A DNA stretch of 9,349 nucleotides from Alphaproteobacteria bacterium (GTDB taxonomy: Bacteria > Pseudomonadota > Alphaproteobacteria > Micropepsales > Micropepsaceae), in the NCBI GenBank assembly GCA_028869725.1, contig JAGWRJ010000142.1, positions 1 through 9,349 of the forward strand. Reading direction: 5' to 3'. The translations under genes and the position numbers were made by a program. Below are positions 1 through 6,340 of the stretch, piece after piece. The notes beneath the pieces were generated by a model that was given only the letters and a program-made list of their open reading frames with translations, searched no databases and was not told the DNA's origin. Each line of letters begins with the position of its first letter. The first letter of the stretch is position 1.

Positions 1-147
1 GCCAAGACCCAAGGCCGATACAGCCCCTATGCCATTGGGCTTGAGCCCTAATATGCTGGGCCGGATGGGTGAGGAGGGGCGAAAACCCGATGTAGACATG
101 GCAAGAGCCCGGATCTGGATGAAGGAGCACTTCCTCGCCCGTGATGC
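1..147. other. Upstream region without an identifiable gene
   Basis: I recognise no gene here. On the + strand the frame starting at position 2 is open from the left edge to a TAA at 173-175 (57 codons, with in-frame ATGs at 29, 53 and 65 among others), and the frame starting at position 1 stops at a TAA at 49-51. Either could be the C-terminal tail of an upstream gene, but neither translation resembles a family I know, and an open frame of this length is expected by chance in GC-rich DNA. A small inverted repeat lies at 34-52 (GGGC/GCCC at 37-40 and 45-48 with a TTGA loop, flanked by ATT and AAT). It has no T-tract, so it is not a clear terminator. Confidence 0.4.
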
Positions 148-176
148 TTGCACCCGTCAAGCCACCCCCTTATAAC
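148..176 (+). promoter_or_regulatory. Candidate sigma70-type promoter for the rpsB operon
   Basis: TTGCAC at 148-153 and TATAAC at 171-176 are separated by exactly 17 nt. The -10 matches the consensus in 5 of 6 bases and the -35 in its TTG core (3 of 6). Transcription would begin near 182-185, giving a leader of about 130 nt before the rpsB start. The position directly upstream of a strongly expressed ribosomal protein gene supports the call. It rests on sequence match only. Confidence 0.6.
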
Positions 177-183
177 CCCCGCC

Positions 184-315
184 ATTCCACGCGTGAGGGT
201 GGACAGTCGGCTTAAGCCGTTCTGCCCCTCCGGTGTCCTTTGGTGCGGTGTCCGGACGGCCCCACCCGGGATATGCCCCTTGCGCTAGGCCTAACCGGAA
301 AAGGAGACGACTTTT
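184..315 (+). promoter_or_regulatory. rpsB 5' leader with hairpin, possible S2 autoregulatory site
   Basis: This is the untranslated stretch between the predicted promoter and rpsB. A hairpin can form at 195-230: GAGGG (195-199) pairs with CCCTC (226-230), CAG (204-206) with CTG (222-224), and CGGC (208-211) with GCCG (216-219) around a TTAA loop. The 8-mer CGGTGTCC occurs twice, at 231-238 and 246-253. TCCTTT (236-241) is complementary to AAAGGA (300-305), which is the rpsB Shine-Dalgarno region, so a long-range pairing could hide the ribosome site. Ribosomal protein S2 is known to repress rpsB-tsf translation through its leader in E. coli, and structured rpsB leaders have been reported in other bacteria. 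Whether this leader belongs to such a class is inference. Confidence 0.4.
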
Positions 316-1107
316 ATGGCCCTGCCAGATTTTTCCATGCGCCAGCTGCTTGAGGCAGGCGTCCACTTCGGTCACCGCACCCAACGCTGGAATCCGAAGA
401 TGGCGCCGTACATCTACGGTGCGCGCAACGATGTTCACATCATCGACCTGACCCAGACCGTGCCCCTGCTGCATCAGGCGCTGGTTGCGCTGCGAGAGGT
501 TGCCGCGTCGGGCGGACGCATTCTTTTTGTAGGCACCAAGCGGCAGGCGCAGGATCCAGTCGCGGCCGCAGCCCGCCGTTGTGCGCAGTACTACGTCAAT
601 CACCGCTGGCTTGGCGGCACGCTGACCAATTGGCAAACGATCTCGAACTCGATCAAGCGTCTGCGTGCGATCGAAGAGACGCTGAATGCGGCACAGGGGT
701 CGGGACGCACCAAAAAGGAACTGCTTCAGATGCTGCGCGAGCAGGAGAAGCTCGAGCGTTCGCTCGGCGGCATCAAGGAGATGGGTGGCTTGCCGAACAT
801 GCTGTTCGTCATCGACACCAACAAGGAGTCCATCGCGGTTGCCGAGGCGCGCAAGCTCAATATCCCGGTGACAGCAATCCTCGATTCGAATTCGGATCCG
901 GAAGGGATCGCCTACCCGATCCCGGGTAACGACGATGCCGCTCGCTCGCTGGCGCTCTATTGCGATTTGGCAGCACGCGCGATTATCGATGGTCTGTCGG
1001 CAAGCCAGATTGCCTCTGGTATCGACATCGGTGAGGCCGAGGACGTATCTGTCGCCGACCTTTCAAGCGACGCTGGCGCAGCCGCCGCCCCCCAAGCCTC
1101 GGCCTGA
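316..1107 (+). CDS. rpsB: 30S ribosomal protein S2
   Basis: Small-subunit ribosomal protein S2 (263 aa), which binds 16S rRNA between the head and body of the 30S subunit late in assembly and is needed to hold S1. The N-terminal signature is clear at residues 16-45 (VHFGHRTQRWNPKM... ending HIIDL), followed by FVGTKRQAQ (71-79), YYVNHRWLGGTLTNW (92-106) and the C-terminal signature around 160-195 with NMLFVIDTNKE and IPVTAILDSNSDP. The region KKELLQMLREQEKLERSLGGIK (133-154) fits the coiled-coil protrusion of S2. The tail after about residue 240 is acidic and then alanine-rich, as in many alphaproteobacterial S2 proteins. The start follows a strong AAGGAG at 301-306 with a 9-nt gap. It is first in the operon, 33 nt ahead of tsf. 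Confidence 0.98.
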   Translation: MALPDFSMRQLLEAGVHFGHRTQRWNPKMAPYIYGARNDVHIIDLTQTVPLLHQALVALREVAASGGRILFVGTKRQAQDPVAAAARRCAQYYVNHRWLGGTLTNWQTISNSIKRLRAIEETLNAAQGSGRTKKELLQMLREQEKLERSLGGIKEMGGLPNMLFVIDTNKESIAVAEARKLNIPVTAILDSNSDPEGIAYPIPGNDDAARSLALYCDLAARAIIDGLSASQIASGIDIGEAEDVSVADLSSDAGAAAAPQASA

Positions 1108-1115
1108 GCCGAGGC
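1096..1115 (+). other. Perfect 8-bp hairpin at the rpsB stop codon
   Basis: GCCTCGGC (1096-1103) and GCCGAGGC (1108-1115) are perfect reverse complements around a 4-nt CTGA loop, and the TGA in that loop (1105-1107) is the rpsB stop codon. No T-tract follows, so this is not a standard intrinsic terminator. It could protect the 3' end of an rpsB-only mRNA, cause partial termination, or modulate passage of ribosomes toward tsf. It lies 14 nt before the tsf Shine-Dalgarno sequence. The structure is seen directly; its function is inferred. Confidence 0.55.
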
Positions 1116-1129
1116 GTCTGACAGCATTA

Positions 1130-1133
1130 GGAG
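1130..1133 (+). promoter_or_regulatory. Ribosome binding site that decides the tsf start
   Basis: GGAG at 1130-1133 lies 7 nt before the ATG at 1141 but only 1 nt before an in-frame ATG at 1135. The spacing selects 1141, giving an N-terminus of MANISASMVKEL, which matches the usual EF-Ts start. Confidence 0.75.
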
Positions 1134-1140
1134 CATGACA

Positions 1141-2067
1141 ATGGCGAATATCAGCGCCAGCATGGTCAAGGAACTGCGCGATATGACCGGCGCAGGTATG
1201 ATGGATTGCAAAACGGCCTTGAGCGAGACCGGCGGCGATATGCAGAGCGCTGTCGACTGGTTGCGCACAAAGGGGCTCGCAAAGGCCGCCAAGAAGGCGG
1301 GCCGGGTTGCTGCCGAAGGCCTGATCGGTGTCGCCACCGGAGCAAGCAGCGGTGCGCTTATCGAAGTCAATTCCGAGACCGACTTCGTGGCGCGCAATGA
1401 CGAATTCAAGGCATTCGTCAAACGTGCTGCTGAGGTCGCCCTCAAGGTTGAGGGCGATATGGACCAGCTCCTTGCCCATCCCCATGATGGAGAGGACGCC
1501 ACGGTCAGCGGTACCTTGACGGCCCTGATCGCTAAGATCGGGGAAAATATGAGCGTCCGGCGGGCAAGCGTACTGGCGGTCGATCCCGGTATTGTGGCCA
1601 GCTACGTCCACAATGCGGCAGGTCCCGAACTCGGCAAGATCGGGGTGCTGGTCGCACTGTCTTCGACGGCTGATCGCGATGCGCTTGCCCAGCTTGGCAG
1701 GCAGATTGCGATGCATGTGGCTGCGGCATCCCCAATCGCGTTGTCGTCTGACCATGTTCCGGCGGAGATCGTCGAGCGGGAGCGCGCGATCTATGCCGAG
1801 CAGGCCCGCGAAAGCGGTAAGCCGGAGAGTATTATTGCTAAAATGGTCGACGGCCGGATGAAGAAGTTCTTCCAGGAACAGGTGCTTCTGGAGCAGACCT
1901 TCGTGATCGATGGCGAGACCCCGATTAGCAAGGTGATCGAAAAGGCGGCCAAGGATCTTGGACAGCCCATTACGCTTACCGGCTTCGTGCGCTATCAGGT
2001 CGGGGAAGGGATCGAAAAGGAAGACAGTGACTTCGCCGGAGAAGTCAGCAAGATGGCCGGCCACTGA
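1141..2067 (+). CDS. tsf: Elongation factor Ts
   Basis: Guanine nucleotide exchange factor for EF-Tu (308 aa); it displaces GDP so that EF-Tu can reload with GTP and aminoacyl-tRNA. The N-terminal UBA-like domain (about 1-55) carries the signature LRDMTGAGMMDCKTAL at 12-27. The core motif SETDFVARND at 78-87 contains D81 and F82, matching the E. coli pair D80/F81 that intrudes near the EF-Tu magnesium site. The HVAAASPIAL segment follows in the second half of the core, and a coiled-coil-like stretch precedes the C-terminal module (ERAIYAEQARESGKPESIIAKMVDGRMKKFF). Length is typical. It stands between rpsB and pyrH, the usual pairing, and is separated from pyrH by 22 nt. An upstream in-frame ATG at 1135 would add only two residues and is poorly spaced from the ribosome site. 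Confidence 0.98.
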   Translation: MANISASMVKELRDMTGAGMMDCKTALSETGGDMQSAVDWLRTKGLAKAAKKAGRVAAEGLIGVATGASSGALIEVNSETDFVARNDEFKAFVKRAAEVALKVEGDMDQLLAHPHDGEDATVSGTLTALIAKIGENMSVRRASVLAVDPGIVASYVHNAAGPELGKIGVLVALSSTADRDALAQLGRQIAMHVAAASPIALSSDHVPAEIVERERAIYAEQARESGKPESIIAKMVDGRMKKFFQEQVLLEQTFVIDGETPISKVIEKAAKDLGQPITLTGFVRYQVGEGIEKEDSDFAGEVSKMAGH

Positions 2068-2089
2068 GTCCTACTTCGGAGACCCGCGA

Positions 2090-2839
2090 ATGGATAACGC
2101 CTCGCCACGCTGGCGCCGTGTCCTGCTCAAGGTCTCTGGCGAAGCTCTGATGGGGCAAGCCGCCTATGGCATCGACGTCGAGACGGTCGAGCGCATCGCC
2201 GCCGATGTCAAAGAGGCGGTTGAGGCTGGGGTCCAGATTTGCCTGGTGATTGGCGGCGGCAATATTTTCCGCGGCCTTGCCGGTGCCGCCAAGGGTATTG
2301 ATCGCTCTACCGCTGACTATATGGGCATGCTCGCCACCGTTATGAATGCTCTGGCGGTGCAGGCATCACTCGAGCGGGCGGGAATCCCCACCCGCGTCCA
2401 GTCCGCTATTCCCATGACCAGCGTTTGCGAACCCTATATTCGGCGACGCGCGATCCGCCACATGGAAAAGGGACGGGTCGTTATCTTTGCCGCTGGAACT
2501 GGCAATCCCTTCTTCACGACCGATACCGCAGCGGCGCTGCGTGCGGCAGAAATGAGCTGCCAAGCCATGCTCAAGGGCACCCAGGTAGACGGCGTCTATG
2601 ACATGGATCCGAAGCGGAATGCAAAGGCTCAGAGATTTGATTCTCTGAGTTATTACGAGGTGTTAGCACGAGATCTTCAGGTTATGGATGCATCTGCAGT
2701 GGCGCTGTCGCGAGAGAATGGCATTCCGATCGTCGTCTTCTCGATCCATGATCGAGGAGCCCTGACGCGTGTGTTGCGTGGCCAAGGCCGCTGCACAATC
2801 ATCGAAGAGCGCGGCGAACCGACGATGCGCGGCGCCTGA
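2090..2839 (+). CDS. pyrH: Uridylate kinase (UMP kinase)
   Basis: Cytosolic hexameric UMP kinase of the amino-acid kinase fold, phosphorylating UMP to UDP with ATP in pyrimidine nucleotide synthesis (249 aa). Visible motifs in order: LLKVSGEAL (12-20) with the phosphate-binding lysine K14, IGGGNIFRG (54-62), DYMGMLATVMNALA (77-89 region, UMP-binding aspartate D77), GTGNPFFTTDTAAALRA (136-152), and KGTQVDGVYDMDP (162-174), the ATP-side loop. The start at 2090 follows GGAGA (2078-2082) by 7 nt. A longer in-frame extension from 1958 would overlap the end of tsf and is not supported by homology. The enzyme is commonly feedback-inhibited by UTP and activated by GTP. Codons around 2620-2700 are less GC-rich than the rest and include a perfect inverted repeat (2628-2649). 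Confidence 0.98.
   Translation: MDNASPRWRRVLLKVSGEALMGQAAYGIDVETVERIAADVKEAVEAGVQICLVIGGGNIFRGLAGAAKGIDRSTADYMGMLATVMNALAVQASLERAGIPTRVQSAIPMTSVCEPYIRRRAIRHMEKGRVVIFAAGTGNPFFTTDTAAALRAAEMSCQAMLKGTQVDGVYDMDPKRNAKAQRFDSLSYYEVLARDLQVMDASAVALSRENGIPIVVFSIHDRGALTRVLRGQGRCTIIEERGEPTMRGA
2628..2649 (+). repeat. Perfect 8-bp inverted repeat inside pyrH
   Basis: CTCAGAGA (2628-2635) and TCTCTGAG (2642-2649) are perfect reverse complements around the 6-nt loop TTTGAT. It lies within codons for the conserved segment AQRFDSLSYYEV. In mRNA it would form a clean stem-loop about 210 nt upstream of frr. No T-tract follows. Its role is unknown, and it may simply reflect codon choice. Confidence 0.5.
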
Positions 2840-2858
2840 GACCAGCAGGGAGGGCCAC

Positions 2859-3422
2859 ATGGCCACAGCCGAATTCGACAAGGAGGGCCTGAGCCGGCGC
2901 ATGAAGGGTGCCGTCCAGACGTTGCGTAACGAGTTCGCCGGGCTGCGTACCGGCAGAGCAAGTGCGGCGCTGCTCGATCCGGTGGTGGTCGAGGCCTATG
3001 GCAGCGAAATGCCTGTAAACCAGATTGGCACGGTCTCGACGCCGGAGCCGCGGCTGATCACGGTCCAGATCTGGGACAAGGCGATGGTCAAGCCGGCGGA
3101 AAAGGCTATCCGGGACGCCGGACTGGGACTTAATCCGCAGGTCGATGGGCAGCTTTTGCGGATTCCCATCCCTGAACTCAACGAGGAGCGGCGCAAGGAA
3201 CTGGCCAAACTGGCGTCCAAATATGCCGAGCATGCGCGTGTCGCCGTTCGTAACGTGCGCCGAGACGGCATGGAGCTTTTGAAAAAGCTCGAAAAGGACC
3301 ACAAAATTGGCCAAGACGAGCACCATAAGCTTGGTGACGAATTGCAAAAGCTCACCGATGGTCACATCCGCGAGATTGACGATGCGCTCCATGCCAAGGA
3401 GCAGGAGATCATGCAGGTTTGA
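2859..3422 (+). CDS. frr: Ribosome recycling factor
   Basis: RRF (187 aa; E. coli 185) splits post-termination ribosomes together with EF-G and releases mRNA and tRNA. The protein has the typical helical-bundle ends and small beta domain: FAGLRTGRASAALLDPVVVEAYG at 26-48, VNQIGTVSTPEPRLITVQIWDK in the beta domain, then LRIPIPELNEERRKELAKL and the conserved VRNVRRDGMELLKKLEKDHKIGQDE helix. The arginine at the end of the VRNVRR motif corresponds to the 23S-contacting arginine region of domain I. The ATG at 2859 follows AGGGAGGG (2847-2854) by 4 nt. An upstream in-frame ATG at 2769 would overlap pyrH and add 30 residues foreign to the family, so it is rejected. It sits 19 nt after pyrH, the usual pyrH-frr pair. 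Confidence 0.98.
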   Translation: MATAEFDKEGLSRRMKGAVQTLRNEFAGLRTGRASAALLDPVVVEAYGSEMPVNQIGTVSTPEPRLITVQIWDKAMVKPAEKAIRDAGLGLNPQVDGQLLRIPIPELNEERRKELAKLASKYAEHARVAVRNVRRDGMELLKKLEKDHKIGQDEHHKLGDELQKLTDGHIREIDDALHAKEQEIMQV

Positions 3423-3456
3423 CCGCGCACCCGGCGAAGGGCCGGAACGGAGTTCA

Positions 3457-4191
3457 ATGATAAACGCAGCCCAGTCCCGCCTGCCGCGTCACGTTGCCAT
3501 CATTATGGACGGCAATGGCCGCTGGGCAAAAAAGCGCTTGATGCCGCGCGCGGCAGGGCATGTGGCCGGCGTCTCCACGGTGCGCTCGATCGTGCGCGCC
3601 GCCAACGACATCGGCCTCAAAAATCTCACGCTCTATGCGTTTTCTTCAGAAAACTGGAAGCGGCCGGTCACCGAGGTCAGCCATTTGATGACGCTGTTTC
3701 GGGCTTATGTGCGTGATGACGTGACCGAGCTGGTCAAAAACAATGCCCGTTTGCGCTTTATCGGCAATCGATCGCGAGCGAGCGCCGACATTCTGGCACT
3801 CATGGAAGAGAGCGAGCGCCGCACTGAGGCCAACACCGGGCTCAATCTAACCCTGGCCTTTGACTATGGTTCCCAGGAAGAAATCGTCGCCGCGGCCCGA
3901 GAACTTGCCCAGGAGGCGGCTCGCGGAGTTCTGGATCCGCAGTCCATCACCAAAGAAATGTTCGCCGGAAAATTGTCGACCGCGGGCACACCCGATCCTG
4001 ACCTGGTGATCCGTACCAGTGGTGAGTATCGGCTCAGCAATTTTTTGCTGTGGCAGTCGGCCTATGCCGAGTTTCTGTTTGTGGACAAGCTCTGGCCGGA
4101 CTTTACCCGCGAGGATTTTCTCAGTGCCGTCAACAGCTATGCCAGCCGGGAGCGGCGCTTTGGCGCGGTAGCTGAGGAAACGGTGGCGTGA
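3457..4191 (+). CDS. uppS: Undecaprenyl diphosphate synthase (cis-prenyltransferase)
   Basis: Adds isopentenyl diphosphate units in cis to farnesyl diphosphate to make C55 undecaprenyl diphosphate, the lipid carrier for peptidoglycan and O-antigen (244 aa). The catalytic P-loop HVAIIMDGNGRWA (12-24) has D18, with N20 and R22. H35 follows, then YAFSSENWKRP (60-70), and the C-terminal signature RTSGEYRLSNFLLWQSAYAE (186-205), holding R186, R192, S194 and E205 for IPP and magnesium binding. All expected key residues are present. The start at 3457 has GGAG at 3449-3452 with a rather short 4-nt gap. A small CCGGC/GCCGG stem (3431-3435 with 3441-3445) lies just before this site. The stop codon overlaps the cdsA start by 4 bp. 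Confidence 0.97.
   Translation: MINAAQSRLPRHVAIIMDGNGRWAKKRLMPRAAGHVAGVSTVRSIVRAANDIGLKNLTLYAFSSENWKRPVTEVSHLMTLFRAYVRDDVTELVKNNARLRFIGNRSRASADILALMEESERRTEANTGLNLTLAFDYGSQEEIVAAARELAQEAARGVLDPQSITKEMFAGKLSTAGTPDPDLVIRTSGEYRLSNFLLWQSAYAEFLFVDKLWPDFTREDFLSAVNSYASRERRFGAVAEETVA
4174..4190 (+). promoter_or_regulatory. Ribosome binding site and GTG start of cdsA inside the uppS end
   Basis: GAGGAAA at 4174-4180 lies 7 nt before GTG at 4188-4190, and that GTG overlaps the uppS TGA (4189-4191) as GTGA. This supports the GTG start and suggests translational coupling. The next in-frame ATG, at 4218, has no comparable ribosome site. Confidence 0.65.
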
Positions 4192-5102
4192 GCGCGGCGA
4201 CGAGGACCACAGTGCAGATGGCAGGGTCTGGCACGTCGGCTTCGGATGGCCCTGCGGCACCGCGTCCGCAGCCCTGGCGGTGGATGTTGCGTCCCGTGTT
4301 TGGGCTGATACTTGCTGGCATGGCATTACTGGCGCTTGTGGCCGGCGGAATCTGGTTTGCCGGCTTTATCGCCCTGGGGACGAGCGCGGGGGTACGCGAA
4401 TGGCACCGTATGGTCAGCCGGGGCGACTATCGGCCATTTCTGCCAGGTTCCATCGTTGCTCTATTGCTTGGGCTTTCACTTGCCGTGTTTGCAACCGGTG
4501 GGCCCGAGCGCGCTCCGGCGGCATATGGGCTGGCCGGCGCAGGCTACGCGGCAGCCGCCCTTCTGGCCGCCGCAGTGGCATGGATGCGGAGTGAGCAGGT
4601 TCTGTGGCAGGGAATAGGACCGCTCTATCTCGGCCTACCAGGGCTCTCCCTCTTTGCCCTCAGGGCAACGCCCGACCATGGTCTGTGGCTGGTACTGACG
4701 CTGTTCGCAGCGGTATGGGCCTGTGATACTGGCGCGCTGGTCTGCGGAAAGCTTATCGGTGGTCCCAAACTCGTTCCCAGGCTTTCGCCCAACAAAACCT
4801 GGGCCGGGTTTGTTGGCGGCAGCGTGAGTGCGAGTGCGGCGGCGGCGCTGGCGCTGGCCACCTTTGGTGCCGAGGTCTGGCGTGGCGCGCTGTTCGGGCT
4901 CATCATTGCGCTCATCAGCCACGGAGGCGATATGTTTGAATCCTGGGTCAAGCGGCGCGTGGGCCGGAAGGACAGCGGCCATCTGATCCCGGGCCATGGA
5001 GGAGTGCTGGACCGGATCGATTCGATCCTGTTTGCAGCACCGTGTTGCGCCGCATTCGTATTCTTCTTTGGCGCGCAGGCACTTTTGGGAGGCAATCTGT
5101 GA
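4188..5102 (+). CDS. cdsA: Phosphatidate cytidylyltransferase (CDP-diacylglycerol synthase)
   Basis: Integral inner-membrane enzyme that converts phosphatidic acid and CTP to CDP-diacylglycerol, the precursor of all phospholipids (304 aa). The family signature is complete at 252-278: SWVKRRVGRKDSGHLIPGHGG followed by VLDRID, with KD at 261-262, HGG at 270-272 and D275/D278. The upstream catalytic block reads WACDTGALVCGKLIGGPKLVPRLSPNKTWAGFVGG (177-211). Several hydrophobic helices are visible (about 36-65, 87-103, 111-132, 150-178, 206-228, 232-246, 279-300). The first 30 residues form a hydrophilic, Ala/Pro/Thr-rich cytosolic tail that looks longer than usual. It starts with GTG overlapping uppS and its stop overlaps the dxr GTG, so the three genes appear translationally coupled. 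Confidence 0.96.
   Translation: MSAATRTTVQMAGSGTSASDGPAAPRPQPWRWMLRPVFGLILAGMALLALVAGGIWFAGFIALGTSAGVREWHRMVSRGDYRPFLPGSIVALLLGLSLAVFATGGPERAPAAYGLAGAGYAAAALLAAAVAWMRSEQVLWQGIGPLYLGLPGLSLFALRATPDHGLWLVLTLFAAVWACDTGALVCGKLIGGPKLVPRLSPNKTWAGFVGGSVSASAAAALALATFGAEVWRGALFGLIIALISHGGDMFESWVKRRVGRKDSGHLIPGHGGVLDRIDSILFAAPCCAAFVFFFGAQALLGGNL
5087..5101 (+). promoter_or_regulatory. Ribosome binding site that decides the dxr GTG start
   Basis: GGGAGG at 5087-5092 is 6 nt before GTG at 5099-5101, but 15 nt before the ATG at 5108. The spacing favours GTG. That GTG overlaps the cdsA TGA (5100-5102) in the same GTGA arrangement seen at uppS-cdsA. Confidence 0.65.
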
Positions 5103-6319
5103 CCCAGATGAACCCGTCATCCGATCTGTTGCGGGCCCTGACGCGGCGGCTGACCGTTTTGGGCAGCACCGGCTCAATCGGGCTGTCCACCCTGAGCGTC
5201 GTGGACCATGCGCGCAGCCATTACGGGGCGGAAGCCATGCCGATCGAGGCCCTGACGGCCCAGTCCAATGTGCAGCAGCTGGCCGAACAAGCCCGTAAGT
5301 TTCGTCCCCGGCGTGCGGTCATAGGACGGGCGGACTTGTTGCCGCAGCTGAAGGATCTTCTGGCCGGCACAGGTATCGAAACCGACGGCGGTCCCGCTGC
5401 GGTCGAAGCTGCGGCCGAGATGGAGGCCGAACTCGTCATGGTCGCGATTGTGGGCGCGGCGGCGCTGCCGCCTGCGTTGAAGGCCGTGCGTCGCGGGGCA
5501 ACCCTTGCGCTGGCCAACAAGGAGTGTGTCGTGGCTGCCGGCGAGCTGTTCCGGCAAACTCTTGAAACATCGCGGGCTACTGTGATCCCGGTCGACTCCG
5601 AACACAACGCCGCATTTCAGTGCCTCGAATTCGATCAACACCACGCCATCGAAAAGGTCACGCTCACCGCCTCTGGCGGGCCCTTCCGCGAGTGGACACG
5701 CGAGCGTATGGAGCAGGTGACACCGGAACAGGCGGTCGCCCACCCCAATTGGTCGATGGGGGCGAAGATATCTGTCGACAGCGCGACGTTGATGAACAAG
5801 GGGCTCGAGGTCATCGAGGCGCATGTTCTATTTGCGCTCCCTCCCGATAAACTCGATGTGATTGTTCATCCCCAATCGGCGGTCCACTGTCTCGTGACCT
5901 ATGCGGACGGGTCGATGCTCGCTCATCTTTCGGCTCCGGACATGCGTACACCGATCGCACATGCCCTGGCCTGGCCGCAGCGGATGAATGGGCCGGCTCA
6001 GCGTCTAGATCTGGCCATGCTGGGACGACTGACATTTGAAGCGCCTGATCGGGAGCGTTTTCCCTGTCTTGCTCTGGCCGAGGCGTGCTTGCATGCTGGA
6101 GGCGTGAGCCCTACCATCCTGAATGCGGCCAATGAGGTTGCCGTTGGCGCCTTTCTGGACCGGCGCATTGCCTTCTATGACATCGCGCGCGTCGTACAGG
6201 CCACCTTGGATGCGGATGGGTCCAACATCGCGCGCGCCGAAAATCTGGAAGCGGTGCTCGCGGTTGATGCCCGTGCCCGGGAAACGGCAATGAGCCTCTG
6301 CCACAAGCTGGCGGCGTGA
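5099..6319 (+). CDS. dxr: 1-deoxy-D-xylulose 5-phosphate reductoisomerase
   Basis: Second enzyme of the MEP isoprenoid pathway: it rearranges and reduces DXP to 2-C-methyl-D-erythritol 4-phosphate using NADPH and a divalent metal (406 aa from the GTG; E. coli 398). The NADPH-binding GSTGSIG is at 22-28 and ANKE at 139-142. The metal-binding PVDSEHN is at 164-170 (D166, E168), with E237 in NKGLEVIEA as the likely third ligand. SGGPFR (192-197), the substrate loop HPNWSMG (215-221), VDSATLMNKG (226-235) and VHPQSAVHC (256-264) are all present, so the enzyme should be active and of the fosmidomycin-target type. An ATG nine bases downstream (5108) is an alternative start; an upstream ATG at 5042 would overlap cdsA by 60 nt and is unlikely. 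It supplies the pathway that feeds UppS, encoded two genes upstream. Confidence 0.97.
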   Translation: MTQMNPSSDLLRALTRRLTVLGSTGSIGLSTLSVVDHARSHYGAEAMPIEALTAQSNVQQLAEQARKFRPRRAVIGRADLLPQLKDLLAGTGIETDGGPAAVEAAAEMEAELVMVAIVGAAALPPALKAVRRGATLALANKECVVAAGELFRQTLETSRATVIPVDSEHNAAFQCLEFDQHHAIEKVTLTASGGPFREWTRERMEQVTPEQAVAHPNWSMGAKISVDSATLMNKGLEVIEAHVLFALPPDKLDVIVHPQSAVHCLVTYADGSMLAHLSAPDMRTPIAHALAWPQRMNGPAQRLDLAMLGRLTFEAPDRERFPCLALAEACLHAGGVSPTILNAANEVAVGAFLDRRIAFYDIARVVQATLDADGSNIARAENLEAVLAVDARARETAMSLCHKLAA

Positions 6320-6340
6320 CGGACGTCAGGAGAAATTTGC

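Noticed and set aside
34..52. Small hairpin ATTGGGC-TTGA-GCCCTAAT as an intrinsic terminator
   Set aside because: The stem core is only 4 bp and no T-tract follows on either strand.
157..636. Long open frame on the minus strand opposite the start of rpsB
   Set aside because: It is antisense to a certain gene, has no recognisable protein features, and is explained by GC-rich codon structure of rpsB. The same holds for the long minus frames opposite tsf (1063-2064), frr (2799-3392), cdsA, dxr and rseP.
5042..5098. Upstream ATG start for dxr adding 19 residues before the GTG
   Set aside because: It would overlap the cdsA end by about 60 nt, and the extra residues are an out-of-frame reading of CdsA codons; the GGGAGG site points to 5099.
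5458..5472. GGCGGC-GCT-GCCGCC inverted repeat in dxr
   Set aside because: It encodes an Ala-Ala-Leu-Pro-Pro segment with GC-rich codons, where such symmetry arises easily; it is not at a gene junction.
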